A DNA stretch of 64,000 nucleotides from Bryobacterales bacterium (GTDB taxonomy: Bacteria; Acidobacteriota; Terriglobia; Bryobacterales; Bryobacteraceae), in the NCBI GenBank assembly GCA_020846745.1, contig JADLDI010000157.1:59953-123952 (forward strand). The letters run 5' to 3'. Positions within the stretch are counted from its first letter, which is position 1; the number at the start of each line of letters is the position of its first letter. The translations under genes were made by a program, and so were the position numbers. The notes under the pieces are model-generated. The model saw only the letters and a list, made by a program, of their open reading frames with translations, was not told the origin of the DNA and ran no database searches. Of this stretch, positions 18,508 to 25,189 are shown piece by piece.

Positions 18508-18749
18508 AACGGTGTGTACGGTGCGGGCGAACGAAGGACCAGCACGAGCCTGAAACGCTCACCTGCCCCGGATCTGTAAAGACGACGTTCGCGTCGATGG
18601 AACTACCGGACGGGCGTTGCTGCAACGACTGCTCCCACGTTGTTCGTTGCTGCGGAATCTTCGGGGCCAAGCCTGGCAACACCGAGTGCGACTGGTTCCC
18701 GATCCGGTTCCAACTCCATCCGCGTTTCGCGGCGGAGGTGAAGGCATGA
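18504..18749 (+). CDS. Cysteine-rich small phage protein
   Basis: An 81-residue protein with several Cys pairs: CVRCGRTKDQH at the start, a mid CPG, then CCNDCSHVVRCC and a later NTECDWFP. These suggest one or two zinc-binding knuckles. No family is recognised. It overlaps both neighbours by 4 bp, so it is part of the same leftmost operon. Confidence 0.6.
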   Translation: MKRCVRCGRTKDQHEPETLTCPGSVKTTFASMELPDGRCCNDCSHVVRCCGIFGAKPGNTECDWFPIRFQLHPRFAAEVKA

Positions 18750-18946
18750 CGGTCAAGATTTCCGTTCGCGGTGGCGTCGCCTACGTCGATGAGGTTCCGC
18801 CGGGCGTGATCGTCGAGGTTGTCGATTACGACGTTGACCCGGCCTCGCCCGAGCGCGACCAGACCGGCGAGCCTTGCTCTCGCTACGAGGTTGAGGGCTT
18901 GACCGACCCGACCCTGCTTCGGCTCACTCTGGCGGAGGTTGCATGA
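18746..18946 (+). CDS. Small acidic phage protein, unknown
   Basis: A 66-residue protein starting at the ATG that overlaps the upstream TGA (ATGA) and following an AAGG. It is beta-rich at first (VKISVRGGVAYVDEVPPGVIVEVVDYD) and acidic, with no recognised domain. Similar short proteins with this opening occur widely in phage early regions, but I cannot assign a function. Confidence 0.6.
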   Translation: MTVKISVRGGVAYVDEVPPGVIVEVVDYDVDPASPERDQTGEPCSRYEVEGLTDPTLLRLTLAEVA

Positions 18947-19326
18947 GCGTCGAAACAAAGCTCTACCCGTTCTACTGCGGCAGCCAGTCCGCTGATTGGA
19001 AGACTTGGAACTGCACCAATTGCCAGAAGGGTTACGACTACCAAGCGGAGGCGTGGCGTTGTGACCTTGAGCAGAAAATCGACGAGGCATATTTTGGCGA
19101 CGGCTCCGTTTCCGAGGGCGTAGCGCGGCGGATGGGCTACCTCGAAAACCGCGAGCGTCACAACTGGCCCTGCGGGGAACTCGTCGAGATCATGCCTACG
19201 CAGGAGTACTACGAGCGGTATCTGAAACCCGCACCGAGCAGGTTGGCCCCGCTCTGGCTGAGGCTCTGGCGAGCGGCGTCGTTCGCGGTTAAGTTCTGGA
19301 ACCCCTTGGTGGAGGCCGGAGGTTGA
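18943..19326 (+). CDS. Hypothetical phage protein
   Basis: A 127-residue protein with an N-terminal CxxC (WNCTNCQKGYDYQAEAWRC) that may bind zinc and a Trp-rich C-terminal part. It ends at TGA 19324-19326. The +1 frame continues WWRPEVDIYGVPGRIPL to a stop at 19425, overlapping the GTG of the next gene, so the natural C-terminus may have been longer before a frameshift. Function unknown. Confidence 0.5.
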   Translation: MSVETKLYPFYCGSQSADWKTWNCTNCQKGYDYQAEAWRCDLEQKIDEAYFGDGSVSEGVARRMGYLENRERHNWPCGELVEIMPTQEYYERYLKPAPSRLAPLWLRLWRAASFAVKFWNPLVEAGG

Positions 19327-19422
19327 TATCTACGGGGTGCCGGGCCGGATACCGCTCACGCTCGCGTGGACGATTGGGTGGGGAATCCACCGCGACGACC
19401 GGGTGCGGGTGAAGGAGGGGCG

Positions 19423-19853
19423 GTGAACGAACGTCCGATCCTCTTCTCAGCCCCGATGGTGAGGGCGATCCTTCGAGGCGACAAGACGCAGACGCGGAGG
19501 GTGGCGAAGCCGGTTCGCGGGTTCGAGCGAAATAGCATCTGCAAGAACCAGCGGATTACCCGTTCAGCCACATATACGACGAGGCAACGCGGTGGCGACC
19601 GTCGATCTTCATGCCTCGGTGCCTTTCGCGCATCACGGTCGAGATCACAGACGTTCGCGTTCAGCAGGTACAGCAGATCAGCGAGGCGGACGCGTGGTGC
19701 GAGGGCGTGATGCCCGACAGCGGAGACGCCATAGCCGCATTCGCTCACCTTTGGGACGGTATCAACGCGAAGCGCGGCTTCGGGTGGGACTCAAACCCGA
19801 TGGTTTGGGCGTTGACGTTCCGCCGGATTGAGCCACCCGGCTCAACTCAGTAA
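19423..19853 (+). pseudogene. ASCH-like domain protein, frameshifted and internally deleted
   Basis: The GTG at 19423 opens MNERPILFSAPMVRAILRG and DKTQTRRVAKP, the typical start of phage ASCH-fold proteins. After about 45 codons the frame is lost. The expected C-terminal half resumes in another frame: DEATRWRPSIFMPRCLSRIT, then ISEADAWCEGV and WDSNPMVWALTFRRIE, to the stop at 19853. The usual middle (GDxLWVRE region) is absent. ASCH domains bind RNA or modified nucleosides; the family call rests on these signature blocks. A sequencing error alone could not explain the missing middle. Confidence 0.6.
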
Positions 19854-19955
19854 GCACAACCAGTTTCCCGGTAGTAACCCTATCCGCTCGAAGTGTGCGC
19901 GTAGGGAGCCGGATCGACGAATCCGGCGAAGCGATGAACAAGTAAGGAGATAACG

Positions 19956-20393
19956 ATGCCCGGACAAGCGGACATGTTTGAGGTGGATCACACAGGACGG
20001 AAAGCGGCGAAGCTCGGCCTTTCCCACGATCACGAGGTTGTAGTCGAGATCATCGACGAGGCGCGGAGGATGCATAACAGCCTCGCACGCTACCAGATCG
20101 GAGTCGTTGACTGCGAAATGAAGCGGCTCTCGAACGCCGACCGCTCGGCGGAACTGACACGGCTCTGGAACGACACCTTCACGGCCTATAGCAACCTCGG
20201 GACGCTGCTCGCGAAGTATCAGCCCATCGACGCCACCATAGAGGGCGAGATTCAGTCGGAGGTCGCGGCGGAGAAGGCCAAGAAGGACGAGACGGAAAAG
20301 CTCGACACCATCGACTCCGAATTCAAGAAGTTCATCGGCGACGGGCCGAAGCCGGAAGCCGACGACCAGGACGAAGACGAGGAGGCGGCGTAA
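19956..20393 (+). CDS. Phage protein with acidic C-terminal tail
   Basis: A 145-residue protein with an AAGGAG six bases before the ATG. The body is helical (VVVEIIDEARRMHNSLARYQ) and the last 30 residues are very acidic (PEADDQDEDEEAA). It lies directly before the sliding-clamp gene, and the GAGGAGG in its 3' end is the ribosome-binding site of that gene. No family recognised; a replication-associated role is only suggested by position. Confidence 0.55.
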   Translation: MPGQADMFEVDHTGRKAAKLGLSHDHEVVVEIIDEARRMHNSLARYQIGVVDCEMKRLSNADRSAELTRLWNDTFTAYSNLGTLLAKYQPIDATIEGEIQSEVAAEKAKKDETEKLDTIDSEFKKFIGDGPKPEADDQDEDEEAA

Positions 20394-21533
20394 GTGTCAC
20401 AGGCAACCGAGATCAGGGCGAAAGCCCCGCATTTCGCCGTCAACCGCAACGACCTCGTTCGTGAGCTGAGTCTGGCGCTCGGCGCGGTCGAACGGCGAAG
20501 CACTATCCCGATTCTCCAGCACGTGAAACTGGAGGCCAGCGACTTCGGGCACCTGGCAATCACCGCAACGGACCTCGAAATCGGAATCACGTCCCAGTGC
20601 GAGGCGACCGTCAAGGCTCCCGGATGCGCGACGTTGCCGGCGAAACGGCTCCTCGACTACATTCGGCTCCTTCCTGACGAGGCGGCCGAGATCAAGTTCA
20701 CGGATACATGGTGGTCGACGATTACCGCAGGGCGGGCGCGGACGCGCATCGCGGGCATGAGCGTCGAGAGTTTCCCCGAACTGCCGACGCCGGGCGAAAC
20801 GCGGCACACGATCCCGCTGAGGCAACTGGCCCGGCTGATTCAGCAGACGCAGTACGCCATCTCCATTGAGGAGTCGCGGTTCACCCTGAACGGCGCTCTC
20901 CTGGAGGCCGAAGGCGATCACCTGCGCATGGTCGCCACCGACGGGCACCGTCTGACGCTGGCCGAGATCCCCGCCACGGACGTGAAGATCGAAGGCAAGC
21001 AACTTGTACCGCGTAAGGCGCTCCAGGGAATCGTTCGCCTGGCCGGAATCTCGGCAGCGGACGCAACCGTCGAATTCGCAGCCGACGAGAATCACCTGTT
21101 CTTCAGCGTGGGCGACCGCATCCTGACGGTTCGCCGGCTGACTGGCAACTTCCCCGACTACGCCCGCGTGCTCCCGAAACAGTTCAGCGGGACGGCGGTG
21201 GTGAACCGCCAAGAGATGAAAGACGCCCTGAATCGCGTTCGCAACTTCGCCGATGAGCGGTCGCGTGCGGTAACGCTCACGGTGAACGGCGATTCCATCC
21301 AGGTCGCCAGCAAATCGACGGAGACGGGCGAGAGCGAGGATTCGGTCGCGGCGGAGATCACGGGCGAAGGGCTGACCATTGGATTCAACGCCGACTACCT
21401 GTTCGACTTCCTAGGGGCGACGGACTCCGAGAAGGTGACGCTTCACACGAAGGACTCGAACTCGCCGATGCAACTCACTCCGGCGAACGGCGACGGGCGC
21501 TACCTGTGCGTAATTATGCCCCAACGCGTATAG
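20394..21533 (+). CDS. dnaN: DNA polymerase III beta subunit (sliding clamp), phage-encoded
   Basis: A 379-residue protein with the three repeated clamp domains at normal length (about 370). Domain signatures are RRSTIPILQHVKLEA near residue 35, GHLAITATDLEIGI near 55, ESFPELP near 125, the VATDGHRL motif near 182 and a C-terminal YLCVIMPQRV in place of the common VMPMRL. The clamp forms a ring on DNA that tethers polymerase. GTG start directly after the previous stop. A phage copy would compete with or replace the host clamp; the host polymerase must supply synthesis since no phage DNA polymerase is seen. Confidence 0.92.
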   Translation: MSQATEIRAKAPHFAVNRNDLVRELSLALGAVERRSTIPILQHVKLEASDFGHLAITATDLEIGITSQCEATVKAPGCATLPAKRLLDYIRLLPDEAAEIKFTDTWWSTITAGRARTRIAGMSVESFPELPTPGETRHTIPLRQLARLIQQTQYAISIEESRFTLNGALLEAEGDHLRMVATDGHRLTLAEIPATDVKIEGKQLVPRKALQGIVRLAGISAADATVEFAADENHLFFSVGDRILTVRRLTGNFPDYARVLPKQFSGTAVVNRQEMKDALNRVRNFADERSRAVTLTVNGDSIQVASKSTETGESEDSVAAEITGEGLTIGFNADYLFDFLGATDSEKVTLHTKDSNSPMQLTPANGDGRYLCVIMPQRV

Positions 21534-21542
21534 GTGAATCCG

Positions 21543-22022
21543 ATGCCAGAATCAAAACCAGCCCCGTCCCTTTCCGCGCGTGAAACTGAGCGCTTCTGGC
21601 GCAATGTTGACGTTCGCGGGCCAGAGGAGTGCTGGCCGTGGAATGGATACCGGACTTCGCACGGCGGGTACGGCCAGTTATACGCGGCTGGCCGTACATT
21701 GCGTGCGCATCGTATCGCCTACCTGTTGAAGCACGGCGATCCTCATCCGTTATTTGCCTGTCATCGTTGCGACAATCGGCTGTGCTGTAATCCTGCTCAT
21801 CTGTTCGCTGGGACCAACGCGGATAACACGAGTGATCGGCACGCAAAAGGACGCGACGCACGCGAACTCCGTCACGGACTCGCGAAGCTATCGTGTGAGC
21901 AGGTTCTGGAAATACGTCGCCTGAGTGCCCACGGCCTGAACTCCTTCGAGATTGGACCGCTTTTCGGTGTGAAGCCATGCACGGTGCGGGATATCGTGAG
22001 CGGGCGCAGGAGGGCGGCGTGA
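21543..22022 (+). CDS. HNH homing-type endonuclease 1
   Basis: A 159-residue protein with an N-terminal RFWRNVDVRGPEECWPWNG and an HNH core: LRAHRIAYLLKHGDP, FACHRCDNRLCCNPAHLFAG (His, CDN, NPxHL), as in HNH_3 homing endonucleases. The C-terminus has a helix-turn-helix-like stretch (SFEIGPLFGVKPCTVRDIVSG). AGGTGA seven bases upstream selects ATG 21543 over GTG 21534. It is free-standing between the clamp and a broken methylase, and is related to the HNH gene at 36869. Confidence 0.87.
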   Translation: MPESKPAPSLSARETERFWRNVDVRGPEECWPWNGYRTSHGGYGQLYAAGRTLRAHRIAYLLKHGDPHPLFACHRCDNRLCCNPAHLFAGTNADNTSDRHAKGRDARELRHGLAKLSCEQVLEIRRLSAHGLNSFEIGPLFGVKPCTVRDIVSGRRRAA

Positions 22023-22245
22023 AGCCTTACTACTCGGAAGCGGGCATCGAACTTTACTGCGGCGATGCCCGCGAAATCTGCAAGCACATCGACCCGCAGC
22101 CTGAGGCGGTGATTACCGACCCGGTATGGCCGAACAGCGTCTTCCCGAACGTCGCCGATCCAGCGGAACTGCTGAAGGAGACGCTGTGGCCATTGTTCGA
22201 TGTGAAGCGGGTGGTGGTCCATCTCGGATGCGACTCCGACCCGCG
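22019..22245 (+). pseudogene. DNA methylase fragment (5' part only)
   Basis: GTG at 22019 overlaps the previous TGA. The product starts KPYYSEAGIELYCGDAREIC and AVITDPVWPN, the opening of phage N4/N6 adenine-cytosine methylases, with DPVW in place of DPPY, and runs to VVVHLGCDSDPRFL. Beyond about 22245 the frame continues to 22495 but no longer resembles a methylase, because the DNA there codes for a radical SAM protein in another frame. The SAM-binding half is missing, so the gene is a deletion remnant. Confidence 0.7.
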
Positions 22246-22265
22246 ATTCCTTCACTCTCGAACAG

Positions 22266-22991
22266 ATGGGTGTCTCCGGCTCCGACCTGGACTATTCGCT
22301 TTACCCGACATACCGGCACTCCATAGGATTTACTCAGCGTGGCTGTCGGTTACGTTGCTCGTTCTGCGTTGTTCCCCGCAAAGAGGGCGCGGTTCGAGCC
22401 GAGAGCACCATCGCCGATATCTGGCGCGGCGAACCCTGGCAGAAGAACATTGTCCTGCTCGACAACGATTTTTTCGGTCAGCATCGGTGGCGTGAGCGGA
22501 TCTCGGAGATTCGCGACGGCGGGTTCCGCGTTAGCTTCAACCAGGGCGTGAACGTAAGGCTGATTGACGCGGAAATAGCGGACGCAATCGCCAGCGTGAA
22601 GTATTACGACGACGGTTTCACCGCGCGACGGCTGTATACGGCCTGGGACAACAGCAAAGACGAAGCCCGGCTATTCAATGGCCTGGAACTACTCGCCAAG
22701 GCTGGAGTGAAGCCGGATCACATCATGGTCTACATGCTTATTGGATTCTGGCCGGGAGAGAAGCATGAAGACCGCGAGTACCGGAGGCGCAAACTGCGCG
22801 AATTCGGCTGCCGTCCATACCCGATGCCATTCGTCCGCACTCCTGAGCTAATCGGGTTTCAACGGTGGGTCGTCAGGAGAGCGGACCTGATGTGCTCGTG
22901 GGAAGAATTCCAGCGGGCCGGATACCGACCCGAGAAGGTACGCGTGGATGAGTCATGCCCGCTGTTCGACACGGAGAAGGAGGCAGCGTAA
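22266..22991 (+). CDS. Phage radical SAM protein, N-terminally truncated
   Basis: A 241-residue frame with the radical SAM cluster motif CRLRCSFC (CxxxCxxC) near residues 25-32, followed by DNDFFG and NQGVNVRLI typical of this phage family. In-frame sense codons just upstream (DSFTLEQ) match the family too, so the original protein began further upstream and its N-terminal part was removed in the deletion that also cut the methylase. The Fe-S site is intact, so a shortened enzyme is possible. The substrate of these phage proteins is unknown. Confidence 0.75.
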   Translation: MGVSGSDLDYSLYPTYRHSIGFTQRGCRLRCSFCVVPRKEGAVRAESTIADIWRGEPWQKNIVLLDNDFFGQHRWRERISEIRDGGFRVSFNQGVNVRLIDAEIADAIASVKYYDDGFTARRLYTAWDNSKDEARLFNGLELLAKAGVKPDHIMVYMLIGFWPGEKHEDREYRRRKLREFGCRPYPMPFVRTPELIGFQRWVVRRADLMCSWEEFQRAGYRPEKVRVDESCPLFDTEKEAA

Positions 22992-23167
22992 TGCCTGGCG
23001 GATTCCATCTGATCTACCCGAACGCACTGCCCGCGCGGAAGCCTGACGGCAAAATTCCGAACGGCCTCCCGGTGATTCAGTACGTCGTGAAGGTCGAAGA
23101 CCTACCGCCCAAGCCAATAAGCAAGGGCCAGAAGCGCAAACGGCGCAACCGGGAGAGGCAGCGATGA
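22991..23167 (+). CDS. Small basic phage protein
   Basis: A 58-residue protein. The ATG overlaps the preceding TAA by one base (TAATG) and the stop overlaps the next ATG. The N-terminus is GGFHLIYPNALPARKPDG and the C-terminus is a lysine-arginine tail (KGQKRKRRNRERQR), which suggests nucleic-acid binding. No family recognised. Confidence 0.55.
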   Translation: MPGGFHLIYPNALPARKPDGKIPNGLPVIQYVVKVEDLPPKPISKGQKRKRRNRERQR

Positions 23168-23664
23168 AGTTCGAAACGCTAGGCCAGGTTCGCGAATATT
23201 TATCCGGCGACCGGATTCAATGCCTGATCTGCGGGCGCTCGTATCGCCGGCTCCAGTACAAGCACCTGGAGATGCACGGTCTTGACGCGGACGGCTACCG
23301 CGAGCGGTTCGGCATCCCGTGGACGTTCTCGCTCACCAGCGAAGCCTCGCGCGAGGCAACCCGTAACAGCATCGGCGAGAAGCAACTGGCGGCGCTCGCG
23401 AAGACGAAACGAGAAGGCGGCAAGGTGGGGCAGCGACATAGGAAGCCCTGCCCTGCCGTCGCTACCAAGTGGGCGACGGACGCCGAGCGTGGTCGCGACA
23501 CAAGCGCACGCCGACGCGTCGAGGTTCCGTGCTCTGGCGGCTGCGGGGCGATGCTGGAGACAACCGCCCTCACCGCCGTTCAGCCGATCTACTGTGAGTC
23601 CTGCACCAGCCCAGGCGCTCTGAAGCAACGCAGACGTTACTACCGAATGAAAGAGGCAGCATGA
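23164..23664 (+). CDS. MucR/Ros-type zinc-finger regulator
   Basis: A 166-residue protein whose first 60 residues match the Ros/MucR zinc finger: IQCLICGRSYRRLQYKHLEMHG, with Cys2-His2-like ligands, then LDADGYRERFGIP. A second possible zinc site lies near the C-terminus (VPCSGGCGAML and YCESC). MucR proteins bind AT-rich promoter DNA. Overlapping its neighbours by 4 bp, it is likely expressed with the left accessory operon. It could be a prophage transcription regulator, though it is not in the usual immunity position. Confidence 0.82.
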   Translation: MKFETLGQVREYLSGDRIQCLICGRSYRRLQYKHLEMHGLDADGYRERFGIPWTFSLTSEASREATRNSIGEKQLAALAKTKREGGKVGQRHRKPCPAVATKWATDAERGRDTSARRRVEVPCSGGCGAMLETTALTAVQPIYCESCTSPGALKQRRRYYRMKEAA

Positions 23665-24158
23665 GACTCGTATACGTGGCCGGACCTTACCGCTCGAAGC
23701 TCGGGCCGTGGGGCGTGGCTCAGAACATCGAACGGGCGCGGGTCGTCGCGCGTGAGCTGTGGGCGATGGGCTTCGCCGTCATGTGCCCGCACTCGAACAC
23801 GGCGATGATGGACGGGACCGACACAGACCACCTATTTCTCGAAGGCGATCTCGTGATGCTCGAACGGTGCGACGTGCTCGTCGCCGTCGATGGCTGGCAG
23901 AACAGCGCGGGAACGCTCGTAGAGATCGAGCACGCGAAAGAACACGGCATCCCGGTACTGTTCTGGCCGGAAGACCGCGAGGCTATCGACACCATCGCGG
24001 CGGAGCCTCCGGCCTGTAAGCGCGAATGGCGCACGATCACCGTAAAGGAAGCGGCTGCGATCCTGGGCAAGCACGCGGCGGAACGTCGTCGCGCAATGGC
24101 GGTGCGGACGGAAGATGGAGACTGGCAACCAACGGAGCTATTCAAGGACGCGGCTTGA
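23661..24158 (+). CDS. DUF4406-type, nucleoside 2-deoxyribosyltransferase-like protein
   Basis: A 165-residue protein. The Rossmann-like N-terminus MRLVYVAGPYRS is typical of the deoxyribosyltransferase superfamily. Further blocks are ARELWAMGFAVMCPHSNTA, DLVMLERCDVLVAVDGWQNSAGT and VEIEHAKEHGIPVLFW, where the Glu is the family's probable nucleophile. Members cleave or exchange the base-sugar bond of deoxynucleosides or nucleotides. This adds a fourth possible nucleotide-pool enzyme to the prophage. It ends the left accessory operon. Confidence 0.72.
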   Translation: MRLVYVAGPYRSKLGPWGVAQNIERARVVARELWAMGFAVMCPHSNTAMMDGTDTDHLFLEGDLVMLERCDVLVAVDGWQNSAGTLVEIEHAKEHGIPVLFWPEDREAIDTIAAEPPACKREWRTITVKEAAAILGKHAAERRRAMAVRTEDGDWQPTELFKDAA

Positions 24159-24247
24159 AAGTATTTCTCGTGTGTATTCTGTTGATTAGATAAAAACGTC
24201 TGAATATAGTTGGCGAAATGTGTCGGAGTAAGGCACAATCTTATTGA

Positions 24248-24270
24248 AAGCGAGTACTTAGTACTTGCTT
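24248..24270. promoter_or_regulatory. Operator-like inverted repeat
   Basis: An 11 bp inverted repeat, AAGCGAGTACT (24248-24258) and AGTACTTGCTT (24260-24270), with one central base and 10 of 11 pairs matching. It lies in the 128 bp AT-rich gap between operons, just upstream of the gene at 24287, so it is a likely protein-binding site controlling that promoter. The binder is unknown. Confidence 0.55.
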
Positions 24271-24286
24271 CTCATCGCGGAAATGA

Positions 24287-24772
24287 GTGGTCGCCACTCG
24301 GAGACGTAAAAACCCCGAGATTCCGCCCAGGCGCTACGGCGCATTTCTATTATTCCCATTTATCACAAGAGTTATGAAGCAACTCCGTATGGAGGATCGC
24401 GCCGGTTGTTTTATCCGGTGGGCCGATGAGTCGGAGCTAAAGACTCTCACCAATAAGGGCGCAATCGTGCAAGGTAGCGGTCGCCGTCGCAAGGTCGTCG
24501 TCAACGCACTGGTCGAGAAGTACGACGGGCCGATCAGTATTGCCGCCCTGAACGGGCAGCAGAAGACCACTTACACCGAGCGGTTCTCGACGGCACCAAA
24601 GCCGGTTACCATCCTGAAGTACTACGACCAAAAGGAAGGTACGTTCAAGAAGTGGGATGACAACCTCACGTTCGAGGAAGCCCGGCGCGGGCTGATGGTT
24701 TCTAAGGTTACTAGCGAGCGCGAACGCGCGGCTCGCCGGATGCGCGAAGCGGAACTGGCGGAGGCGGCATGA
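24287..24772 (+). CDS. Hypothetical phage protein
   Basis: A 161-residue frame of unknown function. The GTG at 24287 lies close behind the dyad at 24248; ATG at 24374 (MKQLRMEDRAGCFIRWADES) is an equally likely start, since neither has a good ribosome-binding site. The middle resembles a small beta domain and the C-terminus is a charged helix (SERERAARRMREAELAEAA). It overlaps the sigma-like gene by 4 bp and may act with it. Confidence 0.5.
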   Translation: MVATRRRKNPEIPPRRYGAFLLFPFITRVMKQLRMEDRAGCFIRWADESELKTLTNKGAIVQGSGRRRKVVVNALVEKYDGPISIAALNGQQKTTYTERFSTAPKPVTILKYYDQKEGTFKKWDDNLTFEEARRGLMVSKVTSERERAARRMREAELAEAA

Positions 24773-25056
24773 GGTCCAATAACTCAGTGAACCCGCTGGC
24801 TATGGGCACATTCCACGGAGAGGCGATATACGCTGCTGGCGAACGGTGGCAGATCCTGCTGTCGGTGATTAATCAACTGGAACCGCGCGACAAGGCTATC
24901 GTGCTCCTTCGCGCTCAGAGTTACCCGCTGGAACACATAGCAGAGGCTTTCGACTTATCACGAGAGAGTGTCCGGCAGATCGAGATACGGGCCTACGCTT
25001 TACTGCGGGAGTATCTCTGCCACATGGGTGTGGACTCGCTGTCAGACCTCGTGTAA
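24769..25056 (+). CDS. Sigma-70 region 4-like helix-turn-helix protein
   Basis: A 95-residue protein. The last two thirds read INQLEPRDKAIVLLRAQSYP, LEHIAEAFDLSRESVRQIE and IRAYALLREYL, the sigma region 4 helix-turn-helix that contacts -35 elements. Regions 2 and 3 are absent, so it cannot be a complete sigma factor. It may be a transcription activator or anti-/co-sigma for the late genes that follow, a role inferred from position upstream of the packaging operon. Confidence 0.78.
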   Translation: MRSNNSVNPLAMGTFHGEAIYAAGERWQILLSVINQLEPRDKAIVLLRAQSYPLEHIAEAFDLSRESVRQIEIRAYALLREYLCHMGVDSLSDLV

Positions 25057-25082
25057 ACAAATACAACCCGTAAAAGCGAATT

Positions 25083-25173
25083 TGGTGGCCGAGAAGTAGC
25101 CCTCGGCAGAGGTAGAGATAGACGCTCGGGAGGCATCCTGGCGGAACGTCCGTGAAATCCTCCTCGGCCACCA
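25083..25173 (+). ncRNA. Candidate structured RNA with cloverleaf-like fold
   Basis: A perfect 11 bp outer helix, TGGTGGCCGAG (25083-25093) with CTCGGCCACCA (25163-25173), closes 69 bases. Inside lie two or three smaller hairpins: CCTC-GGCA-GAGG (25101-25112), CGC/GCG around 25123-25143, and CGGA-ACG-TCCG (25142-25152); the last two compete. The right strand ends CCACCA. It has no T-loop consensus or anticodon arm of a tRNA. It lies in a 133 bp gap upstream of the ParB-methylase and terminase genes, and no ribosome-binding site precedes the downstream ATG. It may be a leader structure, a packaging-related RNA, or DNA-level site. Confidence 0.45.
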
Positions 25174-25189
25174 CCGCGCGGTTTCATCA

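Noticed and set aside
25083..25173. Phage tRNA gene
   Set aside because: The outer helix and terminal CCACCA are tRNA-like but the T loop, anticodon stem and spacing do not fit.
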